Positions 1-11,739 of a DNA stretch of 64,000 bases are shown here, piece by piece (position 1 is the first letter of the stretch; the number at the start of each line of letters is the position of its first letter). The stretch is from Sanguinoderma infundibulare (lineage: Eukaryota > Basidiomycota > Agaricomycetes > Polyporales > Polyporaceae), in NCBI GenBank assembly GCA_032821775.1, contig JAVLRN010000010.1, positions 620,001 through 684,000 on the forward strand, written 5' to 3'. The notes beneath the pieces are model-generated. The model ran no database searches, was not told the DNA's origin, and was given only the letters and a program-made list of their open reading frames with translations. Both the position numbers and the translations under genes were made by a program.

Positions 1-2320
1 TTCAGCAGTATCGTATCCTTCGCAAGTACGGTCCTCCGAGTTGCGGTGGATGTCGCGCCTTTGGTACTTGGGCTGCTTGCATTCGTCTTGGTCAGGCAGC
101 AGGTGCGGAGGAGGAACATGCCTCCAGGACCACATGGTCTGCCTTTCATTGGTAACAAGCATCAAGTGCCGTCGATCAAGCCCTGGCGCAAGTTTGCAGA
201 ATGGAACAAGCAGTATGGTGCGCGAGCCTTGTTCCTAGAGAAATGCCCTGGATAGCTAATACCTGGTTTATATGGAAGGCCCGGTTATGTCTCTCCATCT
301 AGGGAATACGCCCGTCATCGGCAAGTCGCTATTCTTACCATGTTCTAGTTGCAACACTGGGGTTGACTTCGTCCGCTCAGTCCTCGGCACTGCTCAAGCC
401 GCATGGGATCTGTTGGAAAAGCGATCAGATATCTACTCAAGTCGACCGCGCTTCGTCGTCGCGTAAGTCCTAGTCATATACGTTCCCCCTTGAACTCCAA
501 AGTTCAGTGTTCGTGCGGGGATCAGAGGAGAGATCCTGTCAGGCAATCAGCGGGGTCTTATGCTCCCTAACGGAGAGGCATGGCGTAGATGGCGGAAGGT
601 CGGTGGTGCCCGTGCACGTTCCCAGAGGTTCGTGCGACTCACGGACACGCCAGGTGCTGCACTCCGGATTTCACTCGCGACAGTCGGACACGTACCACGA
701 CATACAGTCGATGGAATCGGCGGTCTTGTTGCACGAGCTGCTGACTGAACCGAAGGATTGGGAGCGTCATCTTCAGCGGTAAGAACACTCACACAACCCG
801 GGAGTTGCAAATCGAGCCTGATGATGAGCAAATGTTGTCCAGGTTTGCTGCGAGCGTCGCCACCTCTGTGAGCTTTGGTCGCCGTGTGGAGAGTGTGGAT
901 GAATGGATCGTGGAGCAGAATATGGCGGCTATGGATTGTGAGCCTCGATCTGCTCGGTTTGGTAGCAGGATCTCACGAATGCTTCTACGTTATAGACCTC
1001 ACCAGGTGAACTTTGACCGATCATCTGCGTCGTAGTTGGCACTGACGGTTCTTCGCAGCGTCAAGTGAGAGACGGAGGTTGACCATTCATGTGGTTTACT
1101 TATGACTGATAAACTCTAGTATCCCTGGGAAGTATCTCGTCGAGTCTTGGCCGTGGCTTCTCAAACTCCCGGTACGAGTTCGAATAGTTCATCCTTGCTG
1201 TTCGCTAATCGTCTTTCAGAGACCCTTGCAATGGTTTAGGGCAGAGCCAGAAGAACAGCGGCGACGCGACGTCGCGCTCTATACCCACTTGCTGGACGAT
1301 GTCAAGAAGCGAATGGCCGACGGCACTGCCCCGGACTGCCTTGCGTCGCAGACAGTCACAAATCAACCAAAGAACGGATTGTCCGATCTGGAGATTGCCT
1401 ACACCATTTCGACTCCTTTCGGCGCTGGGATTGAGACGGTGTGTTTCAACTGCCTTTCGAATGTGACCAATATCTAACATGTCGAAAGTAGACCGCTGGG
1501 ACGCTTTGCACTTTCTTCCGTAAGTCCCGGAAGGCATTCTTGCGGGCTCTACGCAGGTCCTGATATATGCGCAGTTGCGATGTTGCACTTCCCAGATGTC
1601 ATGCGAAAAGCCCAGATCGAGCTCGACCGGGTGGTTGGACCAGATCGTCTGCCAGTGTTCGAGGATCGCGAACGCCTCCCTTACCTTCATGCGCTCATCA
1701 ATGAGACGCTGCGATGGCGCCCTATCGCCGTTCTGGGTGGGACGCCGCATGCCGTCATTGCGGATGACGAGTACAACGGAATGTCGGTATCCTCCCTCTC
1801 CGATCTACCATCCGCGTTGAGCGACAACGTCTTCTCCCTTCACAGGTACATTCCCAAGGGCTCGACCGTCTTTGCCAATCTCGCGTAAGACACCATCCCT
1901 GCATTCGAACCAAAGCATGTCTTTCTCTAACGGTTCAACGACAGCGGCATCATGCACGACCCCGTCATGTTCCCCTCACCAGACGACTTCCAGCCCGAAC
2001 GGTTCCTGGAGACGACCCACCCCCGGCTGCGAGACTTTGATCTCCCGTTCGGGTTCGGGCGGAGGATATGCGTCGGCATGCACCTGGCGCAGAACTCGCT
2101 CTTCGTCAGCATGTCGCGCATCCTGTGGGCGTTCGATATCCTGCCCGTCACCGGAGAGGATGGACGGCCGACGCTGCCCGATCCGTGGGCGTTCACGAAC
2201 GGGTTCAACTCGAAGCCTGTGAGCTTCCAGTGCACGATCAAGCCCAGAAGCACCAAGTCCGTGGAGTGCGTCGAGCGAGAATGGGAGGCGGCGAGAGAAC
2301 GGCTTGGTAAATGGCAGTAA
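1..2320 (+). CDS. Cytochrome P450 monooxygenase, 5' end cut by the window edge
   Basis: Haem-thiolate monooxygenase, probably anchored in the ER membrane and supplied by P450 reductase; substrate unknown. The frame is open from base 1, so the start codon lies upstream. A hydrophobic anchor at about 52-105 is followed by the proline hinge PPGPHGLPFIGN. Then come the region GEAWRRWRK (about 575-598), the I-helix motif AGIETT spanning an intron near 1425-1495 (Glu where Asp is commoner), the ExxR helix ETLRWRP (about 1702-1720), the PERF segment (PDDFQPERF, near 1985) and the haem loop FGFGRRICVG (2049-2078) with the Cys ligand. It ends in TAA at 2318-2320. About nine to ten short introns are needed; all the motifs join in frame when they are removed. 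Family style resembles the CYP64/CYP5144-like clans of wood-decay basidiomycetes, but I cannot assign the family. The second P450 at 29-31 kb has a similar architecture. Confidence 0.9.
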
Positions 2321-2427
2321 GGGAGCCCTCGGTGCCATTGTCGTAGTACCGGGATACAAATGTTAAGGACTTTTGTTGAAAGTCACGAGCTGTCTTACGA
2401 GGCGATACCCGATGTTTCCCAGATCAT

Positions 2428-2499
2428 GGGCATTTGGCACAGTGGTAGCGCGCACGCTTCGCATGCGTGAGGTCCAGGGTTCAATCCCCTGAATGTCCA
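2428..2499 (+). tRNA. tRNA-Ala (anticodon CGC)
   Basis: Seventy-two bases fold as a tRNA without an intron. The acceptor strands GGGCATT and AATGTCC pair over 7 bp with one G-U, followed by discriminator A. The D-arm region carries GTGGTAGCGC. The anticodon stem CACGC/GCGTG encloses the loop TTCGCAT, placing CGC at 34-36, which reads GCG (Ala). The T arm contains a perfect B box, GGTTCAATCCC. It lies about 110 bp downstream of the P450 stop codon, on the same strand. Confidence 0.93.
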
Positions 2500-3046
2500 A
2501 TGACGTGCTGGAATGGTAAAATTTTTGATGTAGAAGGGAATCCGTTGCTCTCTTAGAGGTATGCTATGTTTTTAGACATACTAGTGGCCATGATGCTTAC
2601 TTCTTCCAGTCAGAGCCATCTATGATAATTTAAGAGGCTCCAAGTGGGGGACGCCGTTTTCCGGGCTCTCTGCGGTCCACCAGTGCTCTCGTATTAGCCC
2701 GGCCATCGTCCTATTTGCGTTTCTCTGCAATTCCGAAGGGATGAGGCAGTGTCTTGTGGAGAGAAGGGTGCTGACAGAATGACGGGAATCGAATCACTCG
2801 CGGTTGTCGAACTGGACGGGCTCGGAGACTCAGAATACGGCTACCGGATACAGTTGAATAGGCTCACTTCGCTAGCAAACAACCGCGTACCGCTCGGTAT
2901 GACGGAGGCATCGAGGTGGATATGTGATTTGCAGCTAGCTTTGCCTTTCGCCTCAGATTTGACACTCTACCATGCGGCCAACGACACACATCATTCTACA
3001 CCATACATATATAGCGATACACATTCCACAGCACTCGTACGTTCTA
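2500..3046. other. Intergenic region between tRNA-Ala and the Argonaute 3' end
   Basis: No reading frame here shows family features. It should hold the 3' UTR of the Argonaute gene (transcribed leftward) and the tRNA terminator. A short open stretch at 2749-3135 on + is mostly antisense to the Argonaute last exon and is not credible as a gene. Confidence 0.5.
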
Positions 3047-6000
3047 TCAAATGTAAAACATCGTATCCTTCAACGTCCCGCCCACCGCGTTCGGGCTGTT
3101 GTCGGAGCGCCACAGCTTCTTCGCCTCCGTCATGACATCGTCCTCCCCACTTCCCCCCGTCGCGGTCGTGCCGCTGTCGGAGATTCCCTGGAGCAGGGGG
3201 TGGATGTAACAGCGGCCGCGCTCGCAAGCGAGATCGGCGTAGTACGCGGGCGAGACGAGACTGACGGCCTTGGTCGCCCGGGCAAACATGTAGCTGACGT
3301 CGTTCGTCAGGCCCTGTAGCTGGTCAGCACCGATGCCGATCTCGTCGTGGACGACGTAGTAGTGCGTCGGTCTTGTCGTCCCTTGGAGTCCTGTTGGCAC
3401 AGTATGAATATCGTTCAAAAATATTCGCGGGGAAGCACACTGACCTCCATGAGCTTGCAAGTAGAAGTCGTATTCGTACACAGCTGTTGCTCCACGGTCG
3501 ACGACGGTGCCCGGCTTGGGGTTTCCGTCCTGCGCAGCATGGTTCGGGTCCATTGGGAAGAAACGGGTGTGATGGCGCTTCCCACAAATGACGATGGTCA
3601 GCTTTGGCCTGTAGGGCTTGCCGGGGCTGCTGAACCTCTCGAACGCTTTCCGCATTTCAGGCATCTCCTCTGAGACCACGATCGAAAATTGGCCCTGCGT
3701 GCGCGGGTCAGTACAACTATGCGTACGAAGGCATCGACATGCGGGACGTACTTCGGAAACGCCGTCGCGGTAGACCAAGACGCGCGCTGGTAGCATATTG
3801 TTGTTCTTCGCCCTGAACGCTTGCAGCCGTTCCTCCATCATCGACTTCAAGTCCGTGATCATCTAAAACCTAGTCAATATGCCGCGCAGCAGAACGCGGT
3901 GACTCGACATCCCACGTACCTCCTTCTTCGACTCCTGGATCCGCAGACTTGCCGGGAACTGGCCCATGCGCCTGTCTACGCTCGCGACGACGGCCGCGAC
4001 CGACGGCGTGCCCTTCACGGTCCCTACGCCGGGGTGCGTGACGTCCATGCCGACGAGCATCGTCGGCTCCTTGTTCAGCCACGCCATGTTCTGCTCCGCG
4101 AGTTCGTGGTTCACGCCGCCGAGCTTGATGTTGAACTTGAGCGCGACGTTCGCAAAGTACTGCAGCTGCCCCTTCTCCTTCCGGATCTTCCCCGCGTGTA
4201 CGCACACTGTCGCCACGTCCAGGTACACGTCGCAGAGGTGCTTCAGACCCGAATAGATGTGGCGGTCCCCGTTCGAGAGCACGACGAGCACGATCTTGGG
4301 CTTCGGGCGGAACGCCATGAGCGTTTCCCGGATCCTCCCAATGGCCGCCTTGCGCAGCGGGTCGTTCGAGTGCTTGGGCGGGAGCGTTGCGGCGGCGACC
4401 TGTGGGGGGGCTTGGTCGACAGACATGCCGCTCCGCTTGCACATGTCTGCAAAACCGCGCCAGGTGCTCATCACTTCGGGGTCGTTCGTGCCCGCGAATT
4501 CGTCGCGCCCCCCGTCCTGGATGAGGAGGATGGCGCAGTTCTGGAGGCGCGCCCCTTGGACGAAGCGCACGCCGCGGAGGTTCCATGACGCGCGGTCGTC
4601 GACCGCGCCAGTGCCGGAAGCGTAGCGCACGCCGGGGGAGGGGAGGATTCGCCCCGGGACAATAGCCATCTCTGAACCGACAGTGATACCGAACGCGTTC
4701 ACAGGAGGGGGAGATTGTGAGAGGCCGAGCTCGGTCATGCCGCGGCCCGTGATGGCCTCGCCGTTGACGTTGGGATACTGGCATGCGACTGCGAGCATGT
4801 TGGCAGTCAGCTCATCGGGTACCTTGCCCTTGAAAGGCTGCTTCTCGAGGATAATGCAGACCTCGGCGGGGAGGTAGTTTGTGCGCTGCCCGCCGACATC
4901 GATCAGAGGGAGATCGGGCCAGCGCAGCCTGATGTTGTACTCTGAAACCGGGTGAGTACCGAATATGAAGCATATATGCAAGGGATGCTCACTCTTCTGG
5001 AAGTACTGCTCGACAGTGACTTCACCCATACCTTCGGCGTTGAACTTATGTTGACGGGCGTTCACTTTGGCCAAGCCCTTTACCGTCTTGCGATAGCCGA
5101 GATGCGTCGTTTTAACCCTTACGCTCTTCACGAACGTCGCCGGGCGCACGTTCGGACCAAGGTTTATGAACTCGATCAAGCGCTCCGCGAGATTGCCGGG
5201 GGTGTAGAAGGCCGTGGTGCACACGTTGACGTTCACCATGAGCTGCTTCCAGGCGGGACGCACGGACGAGTAGAACCCGCGCCACGCCTCGAGACCGCCG
5301 CCCAAGGGAATCGGCGGGGCGCTCGGGGACGGGTGGAAGAACTTGTTCCGCCCGACCACGACGCCCCCACCAGCGATGCGACTTGGATACGCGGAGAGGA
5401 TGATGTTCATTGCGTTGACAACGGGCATGAAGTCGTACATTCGCTGCTGCGGGTCCCCATTCAGATAGCTTCATGCGTGGAGTGGTCAGCAGAGGGACAC
5501 GCGCAGCGTTATAAACAAGCAAATGGGAGCGATGGGAGGGAGATGGCAGCATATGAGGAGCAGGCGGCACGAGAAGCAGCTTTGCGTTGTCGTGCACCGG
5601 GCCCTCATAACACTGACACCTCCGCAGGGACAGCGGAGATGATGAGCGCGGAGAACTGGCTACGTACCGAAGCATTGTCTCGAGCGCGATGGGTTGAATG
5701 TACTTGATCGTCATCTTGTACTCCTTTGGCTCGCGATCCTTGTCTATTTGTTCCTCATCCTCATCTTCGTCCGAGTACAGAACCTTGATCTGGAGGGGTT
5801 GGGGAAGCTTGAAGGGCGCAATGAGCTTTGCGCTGTGGTCATGCGCGACTCTACTCGTCATCTTCGCCCGTTTCCATTCGTCCGATAGTTCAGCGAGCTG
5901 GAAGATCCTCCGTTTGAGGCGTCTGTTTCCTGCCTGCGGGTCTAGCTGAACGTCGTACTCATAGAAGGGTCCCTTGGGCAACGTCACGGGGAAGAAGTTT

Positions 6001-6527
6001 GTCCGCAACTTGATGGGCAGACCAGCAGTTCCGAATCCGGGTCGCACAGGGAGATCGTTGTCATTCAGCTTCAAGGAGCGCAACGAGACGACAAGCCCAT
6101 CCTGAGAACCGTCAGTGAGGCGCTGGTCAACGTTGGCGGGTCCAGGGGGCGCAAAGACACTGTCGGGATATCAATCAGACCGCGTAATCGCAGCGACAGA
6201 GCCGGGGCGCGATGAGAGAACTCACCCTCCTTGACCTCGACCTCGACCACCACCAAATCCTCTACCGCCTCGATCTCCTCCACGGAACCCGCCACGGTCG
6301 CCTCCTCTGAAGCCGCCTCGGTCACCGCCGCGATATCCTCCCCGATCGCCGCCTCCTCGATATCCTCCTCCGCCTCCTCCTCCTCGGTCGCCGCCACGGT
6401 AGCCGCCACGGTCACCGCGACTTTGGAAGCTGTCACTGCTTGGTGCAGAGCCCCCGCGTCCCCTGTACCCTCCCCCACCTCTGTCGCCGCCCCCACGTCC
6501 TCGGCCTTGACCTCGTCCTCTGTCCAT
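3047..6527 (-). CDS. AGO: Argonaute protein with an RGG-repeat N terminus (QDE-2/AGO type)
   Basis: Small-RNA-guided slicer of RNA silencing, acting in cytoplasm and perhaps nucleus. The start ATG at 6527 opens about 100 residues of Gly-Arg repeats (RGGGDRGG, FRGGDRGG), an RNA-binding, likely methylated, tail. A first intron (6225-6160, donor GTGAGT) leads into the N/L1 domains (about 6159-5670: SLKLNDNDLPVRPGFGT). PAZ-region exons follow (5445-4950, with MVNVNVCTTAFYTPGNL), then MID and PIWI. In PIWI the catalytic tetrad is visible: Asp in GMDVTHPG (about 4050), Glu in QESKKE (about 3925), Asp in YRDGVSE (about 3770), and His in RPTHYYVVHDE (about 3355). It ends with the family-typical DTMFYI, stop at 3047. 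Length is about 1,000 residues, normal for fungal Argonautes. It looks functional, unlike the RNA-dependent RNA polymerase remnant at 32-33 kb. Confidence 0.95.
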
Positions 6528-8059
6528 CGACTATATTCGCGCGAGTGCTGTTGTTGTTGGTATATGCAGGGTCTGTCCAAATCTTGGGATCGCAAGTACG
6601 ATGGCACAAGAGTAAAGACCGAAGGCTTACAGGACGCTTTATATCCCCGGGATTGAACCCAGATGGACCGTCGCTGCGGTACGGCCGGTCCCATCCGTCG
6701 GTTTTGAGTTTGATATCTAACCGCCTCGCTCCCCTCGAGCCGTGTTATTGGACACCCCTGCGCGCGAAGTGAGCGGACTTGCTATTGTGCGCTGCTTTTG
6801 GGTTTCGGGTTATGGGGCGTGGTCGTCGTGGAAGAGATGGCCAATATGATCCATGGACGCCGAGAGCGCGCGGCATGCCTCACACCCGGTCCGGTGCCCT
6901 TGTCCCTCGTCTTCTGCTCCTCCCCCTCCCCTCGAATAGCTCACGCACATCCATCCCAATGGACGAGAATCAAGCGTCCATCGAGTCATGACCTGCCAAC
7001 GAACCTCGATTGGAGCCAGCTTGCGGGATGGAGTATTGCGTCCGGATTCCCATGACCTGCGGGGTGCGGCGGTGATCAGTGAGTGACTCACGGAGTCTAC
7101 CACAGCTCCTCTCAAACAACACTCCAATCCGAGGACAATGCCGTCAGGTGGACCTTCGCCACGGATGTTCCGGGCGGAATGGAGAATCTGGCCATAGCCC
7201 CAGAAGAAGAGCGGTTCGGCGCCGAGGACCTCAAGGATCAGTACCCTGATCGTCTTCAACGTTCCAGCTGCATGGATGTCGCGCTGTGGCCCAGGAAGGT
7301 GTGTTTATCATACTCACCTTAAACTTTCCAGATTGCGCAACCGGACTGTCAGCGATAGCGGCCCTGCAGGTTGACGATCACGCCTACCTGGCCCTGCTCC
7401 TCCGGGCCCTTGTCATTCTGACTTTGGAGACCCTTTGGTTGGAACAAAGGCTGCGCAACTCACCATGATCTCGAACGAGTGCTGGGTGGCGGTTGGTTGT
7501 TGGATAGAGGGAACGATCGACGTACGCGGGAGGTGTCATTTATGTGCGTGCTGCAGGAAGGATGCCCCTCCAACCTTAACCGTTTCTAGCGTCAGGCCCG
7601 GATCCTCTCAACCGTTCCGATTATCGAGCATTCAAACGCAATAGGTCGCATGGAGGACGAGTGTGGTGAGATTAGGTGAGTAAAACGAGCATGTTCTGCT
7701 GACCGTGCCTCGCCACGACGATAGAACCACCCATGGTTCTTCCCAGGATGACCGATGCAGTATCTCTATTTCCAGACCACCTGGAGCAGATCGAGAGGGT
7801 GCATATCCGAGGCGACGAGCTCGGAGGCCGACATGTATAAACCAGGTCATTACAATACAACTAGCTACAGTTACTGTACTACCCACATAACAGCGTCCAG
7901 TCGCACAACAAATATATGCCATAGGCATCGAGGCAGACAGTCCAGGCATGCGTAGTGTAAGGTTCGAAGGCACAGCGATCGCACCAACGTCGGAAAACGC
8001 AAAGAACGAGATGGAAAAAGGAACGCACAGCGAACACACATATTACTCCGCGGCTGGGC
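6528..8059. other. Intergenic region; possible small spliced gene on the - strand (7640-6950)
   Basis: This holds the Argonaute promoter side and the 3' side of the AAA ATPase gene. Between 7560 and 7000 the - strand has several well-formed splice donors (GTGAGT at about 7463, 7317 and 7083) and an open stretch that includes VLILEVLGAEPLFFWGYGQ (about 7245-7189). This suggests a short multi-exon transcript encoding a small protein with a hydrophobic segment. I could not join the exons into one convincing frame and do not recognise the product. The remainder shows nothing. Confidence 0.25.
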
Positions 8060-11000
8060 CTAGTACTCCTGGATATCCTCATCCGCCAACGACGCGTACT
8101 CGCTCTCCGTCCTGTCGTCGTCCGCATAGTACTCCTGCACGACCTCCTGCATCGCATACCGCATGATCGGCGAGATCGGCACCAGCTTCGGCCCCAGCAC
8201 CTCCTCCTCGTCTTCCCCCGCCAGCGGCGGCCCGTCCATCAGCCGCTCGTGCGCCCGCAGCACCTCCTCGTCCGTCATCGGCACCATGTCTTCCTCGCTC
8301 CCGTACATGCCCTCCGCCCCGATGCCCTCCGTCGTGTTCGCCCCGCCGCTGCCGCCCACGGTCTCGTTCACCGCCGTCGCGCTGCTGTCCGCGCCCGCCG
8401 CCCCGCGCCCGAGCTGCACCCTGATGCTCTCGCGCACGCGCATGCTCATCCTCATGCTCATCCGGGACGGGTCCAGAAACTCCTTCGAGACCGGCTCCGT
8501 CCAGCGCAAGTCCAATATACGCCCCTTCACCATCCCGTCGATCGCCTTCGCGCCCATCTCGCGGCAGAGCAGAAAGTACGGCAACGCGCGCGTGCGCGGC
8601 TGCGCGAGACGGTTCATCACCCGCAACAGCTGGTACGCCGAGAAGTCCGCCTGGAACTCGGGCGCGTCGCTCCCGCCGCCTGGGTTCAGCGTCGCGTTCG
8701 CGAACATCGTCGGGGTCGACTGGTGCGCGTTCGTTAGCGGATTGTAGATGCGAAACCCGGACCCGGCGGGCATGGCAGAGATCGGTGGGGAGAGACGGTG
8801 AATCGCGTGCGTAGACGCATGCTCGTTCGGCGGGCTCGCAGCCTCGTTCCCTTCTCGCACTTGGCCGTTCGTGGACGCTTGGGCAGAGTGGATGATATGC
8901 AGGTTCAGGAGGGCATGCGCTTGGATGAAGTGAGAAGACTGTTTGACTGCGAGATGGACCGCGCTCAATTATACGATCGCCAAGAAAATTGATACAGGAC
9001 TTACTATCGAGCTTCCCGTTCGAGTTCACTGCGCATGCAATAAGCAATTACCGTCCGCTCGTCCCTTCATTTCCGCGAAACACTCACCGTAATCCGTGAT
9101 ATAATCTTGCCAGTGCGCGAGCTTGCCCCCGAACGCCTCGTACAGCTTCTCAAAGTCGAGGCCCGCGCGCAGCCGTTCCGGGACATTCGGGAGCATGCGA
9201 TCGCGAAAGAATTTCCGTGTCTCCGACTTGGGATAGTCGCCGACCGTAACGATCTGCGGTAATGCAGTTAGCATTCAGACCCGGACTTTGCACGCTGCGC
9301 GGAAGCAGGCAAACACACGGACCGGTACGCACCTTGCAATGCTGCATTACGTTCAGCTGCCGGAGCCATGTCTGGTAAAACGGATCGCTCGTGGCGTGTA
9401 TAACGTGACACAGTCGGTCCTGCTTCGTGAGCACCAGCATCGCGTCCAAGAGGCACTTCATCGCGTCAATGGAGCGGATGAGTGCCGGCCTGCGTGTAAA
9501 CTTCTCCGTCAGAGCACTGCGGGCGGGCGGCGAGGTAAAAACCACTTACAGCTTATGCGCCTCGTCGATGAAGAACACAGGGATTTTCTTGGGCGGAGCA
9601 TCTGCCTTCTCTTTCTCCTTGCCTTCCTTGTGACGCGCTTCTCCGTTTTCGCGGGCCTCCTTCTCGGCCTGTTTCTTGCGCAGCGAGAACATGCGCTTTG
9701 GCCAAGACGGACGGTCATCCGACTTCTTTTTGTCTTTCTTGTCCTTTCCGGATCCCGAGTCCGACTCCCGCTTGGCCTTGAGCGCCTCCGGAGATGGCTG
9801 GAAGTTCCAGTAGCGGAGAAGAGAGCTCTAGGTGCGCGCGGGGCTCAGACGTGATATACGATATGAATGAATCAAACTAAGACTCACTTGGAATAGCTCC
9901 ATAAGACGCGCGATGTCGCTCGTTTTGATCTCCCCAACAGGCGTCCCCAACGCCTCCGTCGACTGTCCCGCGCTCGAGACGCGACGCTCGACATTCAGCC
10001 TATCGTGCTACGTGAGAACACGTGAGGACCCGCACACAGACAGTAAACTGATCGGGAATTGTGCGCACCTTGAATCCCCACGCCTCCTTTTCGAACGGCT
10101 CGTAGCCCGGCAAGTCTGGGTCACGAGCGATGCTCATGAAGAAGCCTTCCATCTGTTGGCTGTCGCGCGACACGGTCACTAGACAACCCACGCGCGAGGT
10201 CTAGACGAACACACCTCAGACTCATGTACAGGCTCCCAAGGTCGGCGAACCCTGCAATGCGCAGGTCGAAGTGGAGGACATGATAGTTGGGCTGCGTCAG
10301 CACTTGCCGAAGCAAGGCCGTCTGCAAGGGTTTGAGGACCGGGGTATGACGAGTAAGAAGAGCAGAATGAGGGCTCACCTTGCCTACGCTGCTGGCACCA
10401 AACAGAACGGTGAAGCTCGGCTCGCCCTCCAATGCGCGGGTAACTGCCTTGAGTTCCGCTGGCCGGTCGAAGAAGCCAGGAAAGGCCGAGAACGTGTGCG
10501 TCGGCGTCAACTGGGCCCGCTCCCTTGCCTCCTCGAGCTCCCTCCTCGTCTCCTCCAGCATCCTCTTCGACTCTGTCAGCGAGCGGAGCGTTTCGGAGGG
10601 CTGGCGCCGTCGAGTCGTCATCGGCAGAGACAAGCGGGGAAAGACGAGAGGCTATCAGCCAACGTGCTTGATGCCGCACCCCACAACCCCCATGCTAGCG
10701 TGTGCCCGGCTGGGCGCAGCTTCGGATAGGATAGGGCGAGCGGAGAAGAGAAAGGCGAGGGACTCACGTTGGCGAGGACGCCGATAATCTCGCCGAAGCC
10801 AAAGAAGTTGCGCTTGCGGACGTCGTTGGGCATAGGCATCCCGCGGCGGCGAGGAATGTTGGAGCGGAAGAGCCAGTGAAGCTGGATAGTCGTTCCCTCG
10901 CCGATGGTGGCGTACATGCTCTGTTGCCTGGACGCAGGGGGCGAGAGTGCGTGCATGCGGGGCGTAGGCCCGGGAGCGTTGCGAGCAACGGCCGCGGTCG

Positions 11001-11235
11001 CTGTGGTGTTGGTGGAGGGCCTATGGGACATGAAGGTACTATCGGACGATCCGCGTGTGGTGGGAGAGGTCGAAGAAGAGCGGATGCTCTGGCGGAGGTG
11101 GAGGATATGGAAGGATGAAAGGGGAGGGCCCGGGGAGATATGAGATATTGAAGTCGTTAGCGCGAACCTCGCGCCTGGCGGGTGCTGGGGCCGCACATAG
11201 AATCGACTGCGCAGAGTGTTGGAGGCATGTGTCAT
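8060..11235 (-). CDS. AAA+/P-loop ATPase with a predicted mitochondrial presequence
   Basis: The start ATG at 11235 opens about 130 residues that are rich in Ser, Thr, Arg and Pro and almost lack acids, as expected for a mitochondrial presequence. The line FFGFGEIIGVLAN follows, and after an intron a coiled-coil-like stretch (LTESKRMLEETRRELEEARER). The ATPase core has Walker A FGASSVGK (about 10400) and Walker B VFFIDEAHKL (about 9580-9550), with an inserted Lys/Glu-rich segment before Walker B (about 9770-9600). Downstream are ATSDPFYQTWLRQL and GDYPKSETRKFFRDR, typical of the archaeal-type ATPase group within AAA+. A long C-terminal region ends at 8060. At least eight introns. The exact role is unknown; nucleotide hydrolysis inside mitochondria is an inference from the presequence and motifs. 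The gene is transcribed toward the Argonaute. Confidence 0.75.
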
Positions 11236-11739
11236 AATATACAGGACAGTGCCCGCCCGTTAAGGCGGGCACGTTTAAACGGCCTGGTGGCTTCGATTAG
11301 AAGTACACTACTGTGGACATGAATCTCGTCGATTCTCCACAATCGCATTCAAAAGGTTGCGGCATAAATGAGTACGCACTGTCTGATAGCCTCGAGATTG
11401 CCTTGTTCGTTCCCAGGGACTGAATATGCGCGGATTCAATGTGGACGCAGTTGAGGGCCGAGGCAGAGGAGGGAACCGCGCCGAGGGAACGTTGATGACG
11501 TCTTGCCCGTACCCGTCTTCCACGTGGTCACAGACCTCGTTCACAATCCCGATTGGGCTCTTCGCCCTCGAGGTCCTATGTACGCAGGAGGATGGCGTAC
11601 ATGGCCTTGCTTGGGTCGCCTTCCACGAATTGTCCGGTGACTGCGTTGAGCGGCTCCATACTTGAGCCTGAGCTATGCGGGAAATGACACGGGTTGGGAC
11701 TGTTATTGTACAGACGCCGGTACATCCACGCCCGGCCGA
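11236..11739. other. Intergenic region between the AAA ATPase start and the ABC relic
   Basis: About 500 bp that should hold the promoter of the leftward AAA ATPase gene and any 3' flank of the ABC transporter relic. No family-like reading frame is seen on either strand. Confidence 0.4.

Noticed and set aside
6640..6720. Minus-strand B-box-like string CTGGGTTCAATCCCGGG suggesting a second tRNA
   Set aside because: The T arm can pair, but no matching acceptor strand, D arm or anticodon stem is found at the right distances.
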